A DNA stretch of 64,000 bases, taken from contig NZ_JAHEOJ010000013.1 in NCBI RefSeq assembly GCF_018595715.1, forward strand, positions 1-64,000, given 5' to 3'. Of this stretch, positions 46,190 through 55,292 are shown in pieces. The translations under genes and the position numbers were made by a program. Every line of letters starts with the position of its first letter. Position 1 is the first letter of the stretch. The notes under the pieces are model-generated. The model was not told where the DNA came from and did no database searches. It saw nothing but the letters and a program-made list of their open reading frames with translations. This DNA is from Glaciecola sp. XM2 (lineage in GTDB: Bacteria; Pseudomonadota; Gammaproteobacteria; Enterobacterales; Alteromonadaceae).

Positions 46190-46874
46190 GTGGAGCTCTA
46201 TCATCTTATTGGTAATATCATGTCAAAGCCTTGCAGATGGCATGGTTGTAGACAAGGTTTATCACCCATATGTAACCGTTAACGAGCGTGAATTTGAATG
46301 GCGTTTTATGTCGAGTCAAACAGACCAGAGCAATGTATTGGCGCAGCGCTTTGGCTATGGCCACTCCTTTTACGAAAATGTCGCATTTGAAGTTTACCTT
46401 GTCGGTGAGCGTGATGAAACAGGCGATTTTCAGCTATCGGCCTACGAATTTGAAACCCGCTGGATGATAACTGAACAGGGAAAATATTGGGCAGACTGGG
46501 GGGCTGTATTTGAGATTGAAAAGCAAAAATCAGTCAATAATTATGAGGCTTCGGTAGGTGTGATTTTCGAAAAAGAAATCGGTATAACAAGCTTAACTAT
46601 GAACTTGTTTGCGATTCGTGAGTGGGGACAAACCATCGAAAGCGAATGGGAAACAGAGTTTAGGTTACAGTATCGCTACCGCTACATTCCAGAGCTACAA
46701 CCTTCTATTGAGCTGTATTCTGGAGAAGATTTTGTAGGTATTGGACCAGGTTTTATGGGCGTATATCGTATCGAAGGTCAAAAGCAAATTAAATGGGAGG
46801 CCGGCTTTATTACAGAAGTCGCGAATAGTGGCAAAAATCACACTCTCCGATTTGCCATAGAATACGAATTCTAA
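46182..46874 (+). CDS. Outer-membrane-like beta-barrel protein
   Basis: A 231-residue protein from the ATG at 46182, which overlaps the previous gene by 8 nt. After a signal peptide (about 1-20) come alternating amphipathic strands rich in aromatic residues. The last residues, RFAIEYEF, end in Phe, a usual outer-membrane barrel signal. It may be the outer-membrane part of this transport set. No named family. Confidence 0.7.
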   Translation: MLKWSSIILLVISCQSLADGMVVDKVYHPYVTVNEREFEWRFMSSQTDQSNVLAQRFGYGHSFYENVAFEVYLVGERDETGDFQLSAYEFETRWMITEQGKYWADWGAVFEIEKQKSVNNYEASVGVIFEKEIGITSLTMNLFAIREWGQTIESEWETEFRLQYRYRYIPELQPSIELYSGEDFVGIGPGFMGVYRIEGQKQIKWEAGFITEVANSGKNHTLRFAIEYEF

Positions 46875-47140
46875 AAATATAGAAAACCACTTTTTATTTA
46901 AAAAATTTTAGAAAAGTTAAGCTTTCTTTTGACAAGTCACCTTTGGTTGTAATCTTTTACCACCTATAAATGCTATGGGTCTGAGAGCCCATATAAGTAG
47001 CTATCAAAAAGTCACAGATGTTTGCATAAACGCTTACCCCTTAGCTAGCCTTGCTCTTTGAAAGAGCTCTATTGCAAGGAGCAGGCAGAGTGTTTATGCT
47101 CTGCGTCATTCTTGTATACTCGCCACTGTTGTTATTCTTT

Positions 47141-48247
47141 ATGAAACTTGTAACTTTAATCCTCTTTTTCAGCCTATATTGCACCAACTTATTAGCCGCT
47201 ACGCAGACCAAGTCACCACCCTCTAATAACCCTGAAGTTATCAATCGCTTTGCCCAGTTAGCCCTAGAATGTATTCACAAAGAATATCCAAACATTATAA
47301 AACACATGCTCACGGGTGAGGATGATGTTAAATCTCCAAAACAACTTTACCCTGCTTTTTATGGGTGTTTTGATTGGCATTCATCAGTACACGGCCATTG
47401 GCTACTGACTCGTTTAGCCAGCGAATACCCTGACATAGTGGATTACCAGACAATTATCGACAGCTTAAACATCAGTTTTACTCAAACCAATATTGATGCT
47501 GAGCTAGCGTATTTTAATCGTCCAAATACCGGTACCAGTTTTGAGCGCCCTTATGGCTTAGCTTGGTTTTTACAGCTGACCACGGAGTTGCGTGAATGGG
47601 ATGAGCCTAAAGCGAAGGAATGGCTTAATGTGTTAATGCCATTGGAAGAAAAGATTGTTGCAAATTTGAGCGACTGGTTACCGAAGCTTTCTTTTCCAAT
47701 TCGCGCAGGTGAACATAGTCAAACTGCGTTCGCATTTGGGTTAATGTTAGATTGGAGCAAAACTGCCAACCACCAAGCATTTCAAACCTTGCTCACAAAT
47801 ACCATTAAACGTTTATATGCAAAAGACGAAAATTGCCCTCTGGCATATGAGCCTTCTGGACAAGACTTTTTATCACCTTGCATCGCCCAAGCAGATATGA
47901 TGCGTCGCGTTTTGTCTGAGGCTGATTTTTCAATTTGGCTATCAACTTTTTTGCCCAGTATTCCGCACAATGGCAACGGCAGTTGGTTGAGCGTAGCAAC
48001 CGTATTAGATAAAACAGACGGCAAACTCGCACATTTAGACGGGTTAAATTTGAGTCGAGCATGGATGCTAGAGGGCATCGCTTCGGCACTGGCGCAAGAC
48101 GATCCTCGAAAAGCCGCCATCATAGCTGCGGCCAATGATCATAAACAGGCCGGCATTAATTCTGTTGTGAATGACATGCACTACATGGGTAGCCATTGGC
48201 TTGGTAGTTTTGCTGCTTATTTGCAAACTCAGCGCGGCATCAATTAA
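47141..48247 (+). CDS. DUF2891 family secreted protein
   Basis: A 368-residue protein from the ATG at 47141, giving a signal peptide (about 1-18, LLAA-TQ). An upstream in-frame start at 47051 would add a second hydrophobic stretch and is less likely. The DUF2891 family features are CFDWHSSVHGHW, FERPYGLAWFL, RAGEHSQTAFA and the C-terminal HYMGSHWLGSFA. The many Trp/His residues look like an enzymatic (alpha/alpha toroid) domain, but function is unknown. Single gene followed by a terminator. Confidence 0.85.
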   Translation: MKLVTLILFFSLYCTNLLAATQTKSPPSNNPEVINRFAQLALECIHKEYPNIIKHMLTGEDDVKSPKQLYPAFYGCFDWHSSVHGHWLLTRLASEYPDIVDYQTIIDSLNISFTQTNIDAELAYFNRPNTGTSFERPYGLAWFLQLTTELREWDEPKAKEWLNVLMPLEEKIVANLSDWLPKLSFPIRAGEHSQTAFAFGLMLDWSKTANHQAFQTLLTNTIKRLYAKDENCPLAYEPSGQDFLSPCIAQADMMRRVLSEADFSIWLSTFLPSIPHNGNGSWLSVATVLDKTDGKLAHLDGLNLSRAWMLEGIASALAQDDPRKAAIIAAANDHKQAGINSVVNDMHYMGSHWLGSFAAYLQTQRGIN

Positions 48248-48343
48248 AAAATAAAGGCTTGCCGATGATTGGCCCTTGATAGCATTTTGGCAATAAAAGA
48301 ATCTTGGGTAAATACAACGTTGGTTGATGACAATTAATGAGTT

Positions 48344-48370
48344 AGCGGTTTTATCAAAAAAACCGCTTTT
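48344..48370 (+). terminator. Rho-independent terminator after DUF2891
   Basis: AGCGGTTTT and AAAACCGCT form a perfect 9-bp stem with a 6-nt loop, followed by TTTT. Confidence 0.8.
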
Positions 48371-48392
48371 AAACTCTAAGCCAAATAGCCGC

Positions 48393-48416
48393 CAGTCAGT
48401 CGTATCAAGCTGACTG
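48393..48416 (-). repeat. Inverted repeat at the thioredoxin-like gene end
   Basis: CAGTCAG and CTGACTG (7 bp, 10-nt loop) overlap the stop codon of the small redox protein. It could serve as its terminator, but lacks a clear T-run. Confidence 0.4.
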
Positions 48417-48644
48417 AAGCCAACTTACCACTTGGTCTTTGCTTGGCACTCCCCCCTTAAAAACCACGTTTTCATCCATGACCACCGCAGGTGTGGACAT
48501 GACCGAATAGGCCATAATTTGCGCAGGGTCTTGCACCTTCTCGACACTAACGTCAACCCCAAGCGCTTGGGCATTGTCTTCAATCAGCTGCGCGGTGCTT
48601 TTACATTTTGTACAACCACTACCTAACACTTTAAACTTAAGCAT
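48405..48644 (-). CDS. Small thioredoxin-like (MTH895-type) redox protein
   Basis: A 79-residue protein with a glutaredoxin/thioredoxin fold: active site CTKC (11-14) and the cis-Pro region STPAVVM. The class is called redox-active disulfide protein 2 and commonly lies next to permeases of the ArsP/SO_0444 family. It is 19 bp after the permease gene, so the pair may act on Cu or As, with this protein handling the metal or a thiol on the cytosolic side. Confidence 0.88.
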   Translation of the reverse strand: MLKFKVLGSGCTKCKSTAQLIEDNAQALGVDVSVEKVQDPAQIMAYSVMSTPAVVMDENVVFKGGVPSKDQVVSWLQSA

Positions 48645-48663
48645 AATTCACTCCAAATTCAGA

Positions 48664-49656
48664 TTACATTAAAAAAGATACGCTATTGAATATCCACCCA
48701 ACAAGGGTGAACGACAGCAATAGCATCGCAAACAAAATGGCCAGTAAGCGCCACTGCATGACTTGCTTAAGCAACACAAATTCAGGAAAGCTCGCCGCCA
48801 CTGTACTCATACAAAACGCCAGCGCAGTGCCTATGGGCAAGCCGTTCACAATCAAACTTTCCATAACGGGTATCACGCCAGTGGCATTGGAATAAAGTGG
48901 AATACCGACCAACACTGCGGCTGGCACCGACCACCACTGCCCTGCGCCCAAGTGCTGTTCAATCCAGCCATCTGGCACAAAGCCATGCAGAGCCGCTCCT
49001 AAACCGACGCCAATAATCACCCACTTCCAGACGCGAGAAAATATTTCTAGCGTTTCTGATTTGGCAAATTGATGACGCTCTTTATAGCTCATGCTTGGGA
49101 CTGACTCATCAAGGCTTTGTACTTGTTGGGCTTGCCCTTTTTCTAAGGCTTTAGCTGCAAAAGACTGCAGCCAACGCTCAGCGCGAATGGTATCTAGAAA
49201 GAGTCCACCAAGAATGCCCACACTGATGCCAACTAATATATAGAGCAATGTGAACTTCCAGCCTAGTAAGCTAAGCAATAGGAGGACCGCAACCTCATTG
49301 ATAAGGGGTGATGTAAGCAGAAATGCCATAGTAATGCCGACTGGTATCCCAGCAGAAGTAAAACCAAGAAATACCGGTATGCTTGAACAGGAGCAAAAAG
49401 GCGTTATTGCACCAAAACCAGACGCCAAGAAATAGCCCAGCCCCTTGTTTTTCCCCGCTAAGAAATCTCTGACTTTTTCCACATTTAGCGAAGCGCGTAA
49501 CAAGGCAATAAGGTAAATCATACCCAGCAACAGCACGAAGATTTTCGTCACGTCTTCAACGAAAAAATGCAGGGCATCGCCCAGCTTTGTATCCGCGGTT
49601 AAGCCAAGCAAGTCATACACAAGCCAGCTTGCTAAGTCTGTGAATATTTCAAACAT
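48664..49656 (-). CDS. SO_0444/ArsP-type permease
   Basis: A 330-residue inner-membrane protein with about eight helices. The characteristic PFCSCSSIPVFLGF motif carries two Cys inside a membrane segment, and FLLTSPLINEVA is conserved in the DUF318 family. Members export organoarsenic species or copper/arsenic. Metal-thiol transport is expected here. It lies between the small TM protein and the CxxC protein, all on the minus strand. Confidence 0.88.
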   Translation of the reverse strand: MFEIFTDLASWLVYDLLGLTADTKLGDALHFFVEDVTKIFVLLLGMIYLIALLRASLNVEKVRDFLAGKNKGLGYFLASGFGAITPFCSCSSIPVFLGFTSAGIPVGITMAFLLTSPLINEVAVLLLLSLLGWKFTLLYILVGISVGILGGLFLDTIRAERWLQSFAAKALEKGQAQQVQSLDESVPSMSYKERHQFAKSETLEIFSRVWKWVIIGVGLGAALHGFVPDGWIEQHLGAGQWWSVPAAVLVGIPLYSNATGVIPVMESLIVNGLPIGTALAFCMSTVAASFPEFVLLKQVMQWRLLAILFAMLLLSFTLVGWIFNSVSFLM

Positions 49657-49668
49657 GTTGAATTCTTT

Positions 49669-49818
49669 TTAACGGGTGCTTGAAGCATTGTTTATTTGAT
49701 TGGCAATGAGCGCAAAAAATAACGCTCCCAAGGGCATTTTCCAGCGCCAGTGATTATGGGTTTTCTCGAACGTACCAGGTACTTTTGCATGATACTTTTT
49801 TGGCGGAATGTTTTGCAT
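49669..49818 (-). CDS. 49-residue single-TM protein upstream of the permease
   Basis: A polar basic N-terminus (PPKKYHAKVPGTFEKTHNHW) is followed by one membrane helix (about 30-43). The start is supported by GGAGG 9 nt upstream, and its stop is 12 bp before the permease start. It was found by reading the gap and is shorter than usual annotation limits. Likely an accessory subunit of the permease. Confidence 0.6.
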   Translation of the reverse strand: MQNIPPKKYHAKVPGTFEKTHNHWRWKMPLGALFFALIANQINNASSTR

Positions 49819-49906
49819 TTTATGATGCCTCCACTCAAAGGTTTGTAGCGTAAGAAACTCTGTTCATATTAGACAGCAATTGGTACTTGGAATATTAGGG
49901 CTTTCC

Positions 49907-49921
49907 GCCACAAGATGTGGC
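49907..49921. promoter_or_regulatory. Dyad GCCACA-AGA-TGTGGC, candidate operator
   Basis: A perfect 6-bp dyad between the divergent permease set (minus) and the 73-residue gene (plus). Regulator unknown. Confidence 0.35.
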
Positions 49922-49990
49922 TACCACTAATTGTAAAACATGAATCAAAGGGTAAGTATGTTGAAGTAAAATGAACCCAAAGGAATATCT

Positions 49991-50212
49991 ATGACCGACC
50001 ACAACGATAGTAGTAAGCGCCGCGATAACAAAACCTTAAACCTGCAAGATATAGAAAACGCAATCATCGAAGGCAAAAAGGAACGCCTTAAAGCCCTAAT
50101 TGCGAATGATCTGTTCGACGAATTGCAAAAGAGTTATTTAATTAAGTTAGCTAAAGAGCATAAACAACCAGACATCGAATCCTTGCTTAAAGAACTGCCA
50201 GCAACGCCCTAA
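49991..50212 (+). CDS. Small helical protein, unknown function
   Basis: A 73-residue acidic/basic helical protein (residues 15-68) with no signal peptide, membrane helix or Cys. AAAGGAAT precedes its ATG, and a good terminator follows at once, which supports it being a real gene. No family recognised. Confidence 0.6.
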   Translation: MTDHNDSSKRRDNKTLNLQDIENAIIEGKKERLKALIANDLFDELQKSYLIKLAKEHKQPDIESLLKELPATP

Positions 50213-50221
50213 TAAAATGTC

Positions 50222-50258
50222 TGCGGCTCACGTTTAGAATCTAATAACGTAAGCCGCA
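50222..50258. terminator. Bidirectional terminator
   Basis: TGCGGCT-c-ACGTT pairs with AACGT-a-AGCCGCA, with one C/A mismatch and an 11-nt loop. T-rich sequence follows on the plus strand. It separates the convergent 73-residue gene and the OmpA-like gene. Confidence 0.78.
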
Positions 50259-50277
50259 TTTAATTTTCAGACTACGC

Positions 50278-50916
50278 CTATTTTGCCACCGGGATGATTT
50301 TAAGTTCTACGCGACGGTTCAATTCACGCGTACTCTCTGTGGCATTGCTTGCAATTGGCATAGACTCACCCATACCAAGAGTACGCAACCTTCCTTCATC
50401 GATATTTTTTTGCTCCAAATATAGGGCAACGCTATTGGCGCGCTGTACCGAAAGCGTTTGGTTATACAGTTCATCTCCAACCGAATCAGTATGGCCTTCA
50501 ATGCTCAAGCGCGTTTTGTCGTATTCACCTAAAATCAGTGCAACATCATCCAAAATAGGATAGAAATTGGGTTTCAGTGAAGCACTTGCGGTATCAAACG
50601 TGAGCCTGCCTGGCATAATAAGTTTTAGTTGGTCGCCCTCTCGAACGATGTCAATGCCGGTATCAGAAAGCTGTTCACGCAATGCCGCCTCTTGTTGGTC
50701 CATGTAGTTGCCTATGGCAGCACCGGCAAGTGCACCGAGCGCAGCGCCCCATACATACCTACTTTTGTCATTGTCGCCAGTGCCTTTGCCGGCAATGGCG
50801 CCAACAACCGCACCAATACCCACGCCTTTTTGGGTGTTGGTCATATTCGCACACCCAGCAAGCCCTATGACACTCAGGGCAACAATTGTTAATTTGAATT
50901 TTTGTGCAATTGACAT
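50278..50916 (-). CDS. OmpA-like lipoprotein with glycine zipper (YiaD-like)
   Basis: A 212-residue lipoprotein with the lipobox LAGC (Cys22). A glycine-zipper segment (about 30-70: GVGIGAVVGAIAGKG and WGAALGALAGAAIG) is followed by a C-terminal OmpA domain (about 100-210) that binds peptidoglycan (IEGHTDSVGDELYNQTLS, then NRRVEL). It links the outer membrane and cell wall. Single gene. Confidence 0.92.
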   Translation of the reverse strand: MSIAQKFKLTIVALSVIGLAGCANMTNTQKGVGIGAVVGAIAGKGTGDNDKSRYVWGAALGALAGAAIGNYMDQQEAALREQLSDTGIDIVREGDQLKLIMPGRLTFDTASASLKPNFYPILDDVALILGEYDKTRLSIEGHTDSVGDELYNQTLSVQRANSVALYLEQKNIDEGRLRTLGMGESMPIASNATESTRELNRRVELKIIPVAK

Positions 50917-51148
50917 GTTACTTCCTTAATAATTATCTGTTGGTCTATCATACCAAATTTGAGATGCTGATTAGCCGCATTTTAAAGGTTTACGTTATCG
51001 TTTGAGCTTGTTTGCAGGCAAAGGTTCGCCAGTTGTTTAATTAAACGTTCGATCAAATTAATACCGTCGATATTTATTAAGCGCCACGCTTTGCTTTGAA
51101 CCTATGGGCCTTTAAACAATTCAAATATGCTCTATTGATAACAAGCCC

Positions 51149-52252
51149 CTAAGCCTCAAGCACCACTTTAGCAAAATCGACGATCGTCTCTTGCCATTTG
51201 GCTCTAGGCAATTTTGCAAATGCATCCCCGATTGATATCTCACTTATGAGGCGATTTTTATTAACCTTATAGGGGGTACGAATCAAGCAAATGCCGTTGC
51301 CTTGCATCCAATCAATAGAACGCTTTAAAAAGGCTGATGCCTCAGCATTGATGACAATGTGAAACATACTACTATGCGGAGTATGGGGCCAAGTACTGAT
51401 GCCCGATAGCTGATTGAACTGGCCTGCTAACCATAGTGCGTCGTCTCTGCGCTGACGCATTTGCGGCAAGTGCATTTTGAGCCCCTCTCGGGCGGCCACT
51501 ACATATGGGTAGAGCGCAAATAAGTTGCCTCCAGCACGGCGTTGCCACACGCGCGCCTTTTCAATAAATGCATGACTTCCCAGCAGACAAGCGCCTGATA
51601 TACCGCCCAAATCTTTATAAAAGCTCACGTAAATAGAATCGAATAAAGCGCAGATTTGTTGCAGGCTTTTGTTATACGCTTCAGGGCATTGCCAAAGCCT
51701 AGCACCATCCATGTGAAAGGGGATATTTTGAGCATGTAGCCATTCACTTTGCGATACTAACGCCTCCCAAGTGGGCAATTGACCACCAATCTCTCGCATC
51801 GGCAACTCTAACAATACTGCTGCAAGTGGAACCTCGGTCGCTGCTTTAATTTCATCTAAGTGAGGTAACTGATCTGCTTGTCCTACTATAACTGGCTTTA
51901 ATTGGTAAAGAGCCTCAACCGCGTTTTCCTCGTGCAGCAACAAGTGACTTGTAGGATGCAGAGCGACGCGATCAGATTGTTGTTCATCGGCCCAAATCTT
52001 TAATGCGATGTTTTGCGCCATTGTGCCGCTAGGTAAAAATAATGCGCTTTGCTTACCCAACAAAGCGGCTACTTCCTGCTCAAAACGCTCAATTAGAACG
52101 CCTTTGCCATATTGGTCGCTTAGCTCATCGTCGGTCACACTGTCAGCAAGTTGTTGCAATATTTGCTTTGGTGAAACGCGACGATGACCAAAGACATTGG
52201 TTTGGCACAATTCGGCATATTGTCGATAGGTTTGAATTAATGTTTCGTGCAT
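51149..52252 (-). CDS. Threonine aldolase-family PLP enzyme
   Basis: A 367-residue fold-type I PLP enzyme of the beta-eliminating lyase/low-specificity threonine aldolase family. Visible are SGTMAQNIAL (cofactor phosphate region), FHMDGARLW (the Asp that contacts the pyridine ring) and VSFYKDLGG with the Schiff-base Lys. It splits L-threonine or a related beta-hydroxy amino acid to glycine and an aldehyde. No linked pathway gene nearby. Confidence 0.87.
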   Translation of the reverse strand: MHETLIQTYRQYAELCQTNVFGHRRVSPKQILQQLADSVTDDELSDQYGKGVLIERFEQEVAALLGKQSALFLPSGTMAQNIALKIWADEQQSDRVALHPTSHLLLHEENAVEALYQLKPVIVGQADQLPHLDEIKAATEVPLAAVLLELPMREIGGQLPTWEALVSQSEWLHAQNIPFHMDGARLWQCPEAYNKSLQQICALFDSIYVSFYKDLGGISGACLLGSHAFIEKARVWQRRAGGNLFALYPYVVAAREGLKMHLPQMRQRRDDALWLAGQFNQLSGISTWPHTPHSSMFHIVINAEASAFLKRSIDWMQGNGICLIRTPYKVNKNRLISEISIGDAFAKLPRAKWQETIVDFAKVVLEA

Positions 52253-52431
52253 ATGTGGGCCTGTGCAGCTTAGTGACTTACCAGAATTTCAACTCAATAG
52301 GGTTATGCCTGAGAGAAAGCGACATTTTTGTGTGGCTATTATCAGCAGAGCGGTGAGGCTACGCGCAGTAATTAACCACTAAAAAATGTGACTAACATCT
52401 CTTAGCCACAAATATCCACGGCCTAAACCAG

Positions 52432-52932
52432 TCAAGTAGCGCTCAAAAAATCCTCTAAAAACCACGCCGAAAACTCATGGCGACCAACCAAATTGCTTTT
52501 TGAATAAACAACAGATGCCTGCTGTCTTACGGTAGGCTCTTTGGTATTTCTAACTACCGCAATTTCTTTCAGACTTAGGCCCTTTAGGAGCAACAAAGCT
52601 ACTTGCTGCTCAGTTTCAGTGAGCTGCCACTGCTCAAATTGTGCTTTAATCACACCGGCAAATCGTTTTCTTTCAACGGCAATACTGCTATTCAAGGTTT
52701 CGATCTGCTTTTTTGCATCTGACAAATCAGACGACAAATGTTTTAAGTTTTGTGATTTGTGGCGCATATGACGCACTAACAAAACGGCGCCAAATGCAGA
52801 TAAAACAACTAGCGAAGCTTCTTGTACAATATGCCAGACAGGCACGCCTAACCCAATATCAAAAAATACATCAACACCGTTGAGTATCATTACTATTATC
52901 AATATGAGCGTAATTACTCTATCTCTCATCAA
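52432..52932 (-). CDS. Membrane-anchored LuxR-type regulator
   Basis: A 166-residue protein. Two N-terminal membrane helices (about 5-25 and 32-54) are followed by a coiled coil (about 60-90) and a C-terminal LuxR/GerE helix-turn-helix (LTETEQQVALLLLKGLSLKEIA, then TVRQQASVVYSKSNL). There is no receiver domain. It is divergent from the second RND operon, with a palindrome between them, so it may regulate that pump from the membrane (inference). Confidence 0.8.
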   Translation of the reverse strand: MMRDRVITLILIIVMILNGVDVFFDIGLGVPVWHIVQEASLVVLSAFGAVLLVRHMRHKSQNLKHLSSDLSDAKKQIETLNSSIAVERKRFAGVIKAQFEQWQLTETEQQVALLLLKGLSLKEIAVVRNTKEPTVRQQASVVYSKSNLVGRHEFSAWFLEDFLSAT

Positions 52933-52975
52933 AACACCTTGTAACCGTATAAATAATCAGCAATTTCGGGCCTAT

Positions 52976-53004
52976 CGAACATATGTTCGTTATCCCATTA
53001 TACA
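52976..53004 (+). promoter_or_regulatory. 14-bp palindrome at the -35 and TATACA -10 of the second RND operon
   Basis: CGAACATATGTTCG (52976-52989) is a perfect palindrome. TATACA (52999-53004) lies 17 bp after CGAACA, so the palindrome covers the -35 and would act as an operator. The sequence equals the LexA box of Gram-positive bacteria, but in a gammaproteobacterium LexA binds CTGT-N8-ACAG, so another regulator is likely. Confidence 0.6.
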
Positions 53005-53072
53005 CATGTCTAATGTTCTAACGTCAAAATCAAAATATCATTAGTTAAATAGAAAACAAACCTGAGAAAAAC

Positions 53073-54272
53073 GTGAAAAAGTTACTCGCCACTATGGGTC
53101 AAGCGGCCGCTTTGCTTGTGCTTTCAATGAGCGTCAATGCCGAGCAAGGAAGTATTCAATTGCATGAGGTTCTAGACGCCACGCTAGAACATCAACTGGA
53201 AAATGTATCAGCATTAATGGAAGAAGCAGCCCCTGCGGACCAGCGTCTCTCATGGATGGATGGAGTGCCATCGGTTTCAGTTTTATATTTGCATGACCAA
53301 ACAACAGACGGCACCCGCGAAGGGGAAATCAACTTCTCTGTACCCATAAAGTCTGCCATCAAGAAACAAGCTGAACAAAACTTGATGAGCAATAGTGCCG
53401 TCATTAAAGCCTCGGCACAGCGCCAGCTTGCCCTTTATTACTCAGGGTTAATCAGAGACCTGATTTGGGACTTACAAACACAAATGGCATTGCGCGGGGC
53501 AGAAAAACGCAAAAATGCAGTGTTAGTGAATTTGGTAGAACAATATTCAAAATTGACAGAGCTCAATGCAATGCCTAAATACGCATTATATTTACTCCAA
53601 AAAGAATTAAGCGGCAGCAACATCTTAGCACTGCAATACGAACGCCAAACGCAACAGCTGATGAGTCAGTACTATGCCCTCACAGGGCTGCGCGTATTGC
53701 CCACGGTAAATGAAGAAGACCTTCCAGAGCTTAAAAATAACGCATTGGCGCAACATCCAGATATTCAAGCCTTAGATGCAGCTTGGGCCGCGTATGACCT
53801 CGCGCTAAACGGTCAACGTAAGTCAGCCCAGCCTTGGTCTATTCAACTTACGGCCAGACGCATAGAAGCATTTGATTTTTCAGAAAACCAAATAGGTGTA
53901 GGTGTGGACGTTCCTATCTCTATGGGTAATGAACTCTCAGCAACTCAGCGAAGCGAGTACATGCACCAACGAATGCAGTACGAAATTGAACGAAACAAGC
54001 TTTTAGTGCAAATACTTGCATCAACCACGGCCAGTCAAACGGAATATGATTTTCTATTAGAAAAACAAACAATGCTTGATGAAAGCATCGTTATCCTCAA
54101 CGCCTTAGAAAAAAGCATCAATGAATTACTTTCGTCAAACACGCAAGACCAAGCCATTGTCTTGCGAAACCTAATTGATTTAATTGATGCTAAAAATGAA
54201 ATTGAATTAAATCGAATCGCCATCAAACGTCAAATTGCTAATATAAGACAGACATCAGGACTATCACTATGA
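53073..54272 (+). CDS. TolC-family outer membrane protein of the second RND system
   Basis: A 399-residue protein starting at GTG, with signal peptide (1-23) and long helical hairpins of the OEP family (about 60-395). It is short for a TolC channel, but both halves are recognisable (NALAQHPDIQALDAAW in the second). Its stop overlaps the adaptor start (ATGA). It provides the outer-membrane exit. Confidence 0.82.
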   Translation: MKKLLATMGQAAALLVLSMSVNAEQGSIQLHEVLDATLEHQLENVSALMEEAAPADQRLSWMDGVPSVSVLYLHDQTTDGTREGEINFSVPIKSAIKKQAEQNLMSNSAVIKASAQRQLALYYSGLIRDLIWDLQTQMALRGAEKRKNAVLVNLVEQYSKLTELNAMPKYALYLLQKELSGSNILALQYERQTQQLMSQYYALTGLRVLPTVNEEDLPELKNNALAQHPDIQALDAAWAAYDLALNGQRKSAQPWSIQLTARRIEAFDFSENQIGVGVDVPISMGNELSATQRSEYMHQRMQYEIERNKLLVQILASTTASQTEYDFLLEKQTMLDESIVILNALEKSINELLSSNTQDQAIVLRNLIDLIDAKNEIELNRIAIKRQIANIRQTSGLSL

Positions 54273-55291
54273 AGCTAGCACTCCCATTCTTTATCGTTGC
54301 GTTGTTATGGAGTCAGCTAGCTTTGTCGCAAGACATGCTAGTGAACGGTGAACAATTAGGCCAGCTAAAGCAAGAAACTGCACCAATAACAGCGATTAAA
54401 ACGTTTTCTGGAAGCCCCGTTATTGCTGAAGTAATCAGTCTCCCAGGCCAAGCTTACGTGCTGACATCCCCTATGAATGTGCAACAAATACAATATCTTG
54501 CAGGCATTGGGCAAGCGCTCAAAAAGGGAGAGAAGTTTGCTGTACTAAGAGGCCCTGAAGTGCATCATTACCACTCTCAATATCAAATTTATAAACGCCT
54601 ACACACGCAGAGCAAAGCCCTTTATGAAAATAACCAAAAACTGTTCAACAGCAAAGCAATAAACGAAGGCGCATGGCTTCAAATAAGCCAGCAATACTAC
54701 GATGTGAAACTTGCTTACGATGAGTACGTACACTTTTTTGAATACGTGAGTAATTTTGATGACGACACTGAATCGTTAACCCTTGTCGCGCCTATAAACG
54801 GCATTGTTTCTTATGAAGCAACCCAATCGACTGAGATGGGTCATATATTGGCGCGTTTCATTCCTCGCCAATCGCTAGTATTTAAGCTTCGCATTCCCTT
54901 TAACGACACCAGAGAAATTGCATCCATTGATGCTCCTCAATGCAAGTTGACGATTAGCTCGGTTAATCAACAGCTTGACGGCTATTATCAAACCGCGTGG
55001 TCCGAGCCGCTCAAAAACAACTGCAAAGCATCTTTAGGTGCTAGTGTAAGCGTCACGCCACATTATAAAACAGACGCCTACCTAACCAATAAACAAAGCG
55101 TTTTTAACTGGCAAGGCGACAATTACATATTCCTTAAAAACGGTGACGCATATCGTGCAGTCAAAATCACAATCCTGGGCACACAACAGCAACAATATGT
55201 GATCCAATCAGACTCCCCTCTTACAGATAAGAGCGCCCTAGTGAGCTCTGTTAGTGCTGCCCAAGGGATTTTAATGGGCTTAGGTGAATAA
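54269..55291 (+). CDS. Periplasmic adaptor of the second RND system
   Basis: A 340-residue membrane-fusion protein with signal peptide (1-20), a barrel-sandwich and coiled-coil hairpin (about 90-190) and beta-barrel parts. It has no metal-binding extensions, unlike the CusB at 15602. The RND start lies 1 bp after its stop, so synthesis is coupled. Confidence 0.85.
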   Translation: MKLALPFFIVALLWSQLALSQDMLVNGEQLGQLKQETAPITAIKTFSGSPVIAEVISLPGQAYVLTSPMNVQQIQYLAGIGQALKKGEKFAVLRGPEVHHYHSQYQIYKRLHTQSKALYENNQKLFNSKAINEGAWLQISQQYYDVKLAYDEYVHFFEYVSNFDDDTESLTLVAPINGIVSYEATQSTEMGHILARFIPRQSLVFKLRIPFNDTREIASIDAPQCKLTISSVNQQLDGYYQTAWSEPLKNNCKASLGASVSVTPHYKTDAYLTNKQSVFNWQGDNYIFLKNGDAYRAVKITILGTQQQQYVIQSDSPLTDKSALVSSVSAAQGILMGLGE

Positions 55292-55292
55292 G

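Noticed and set aside
46974..46993. Short hairpin TATGGG, then CCCATA, upstream of DUF2891
   Set aside because: Six base pairs without T-run; too weak to call a terminator or riboswitch.
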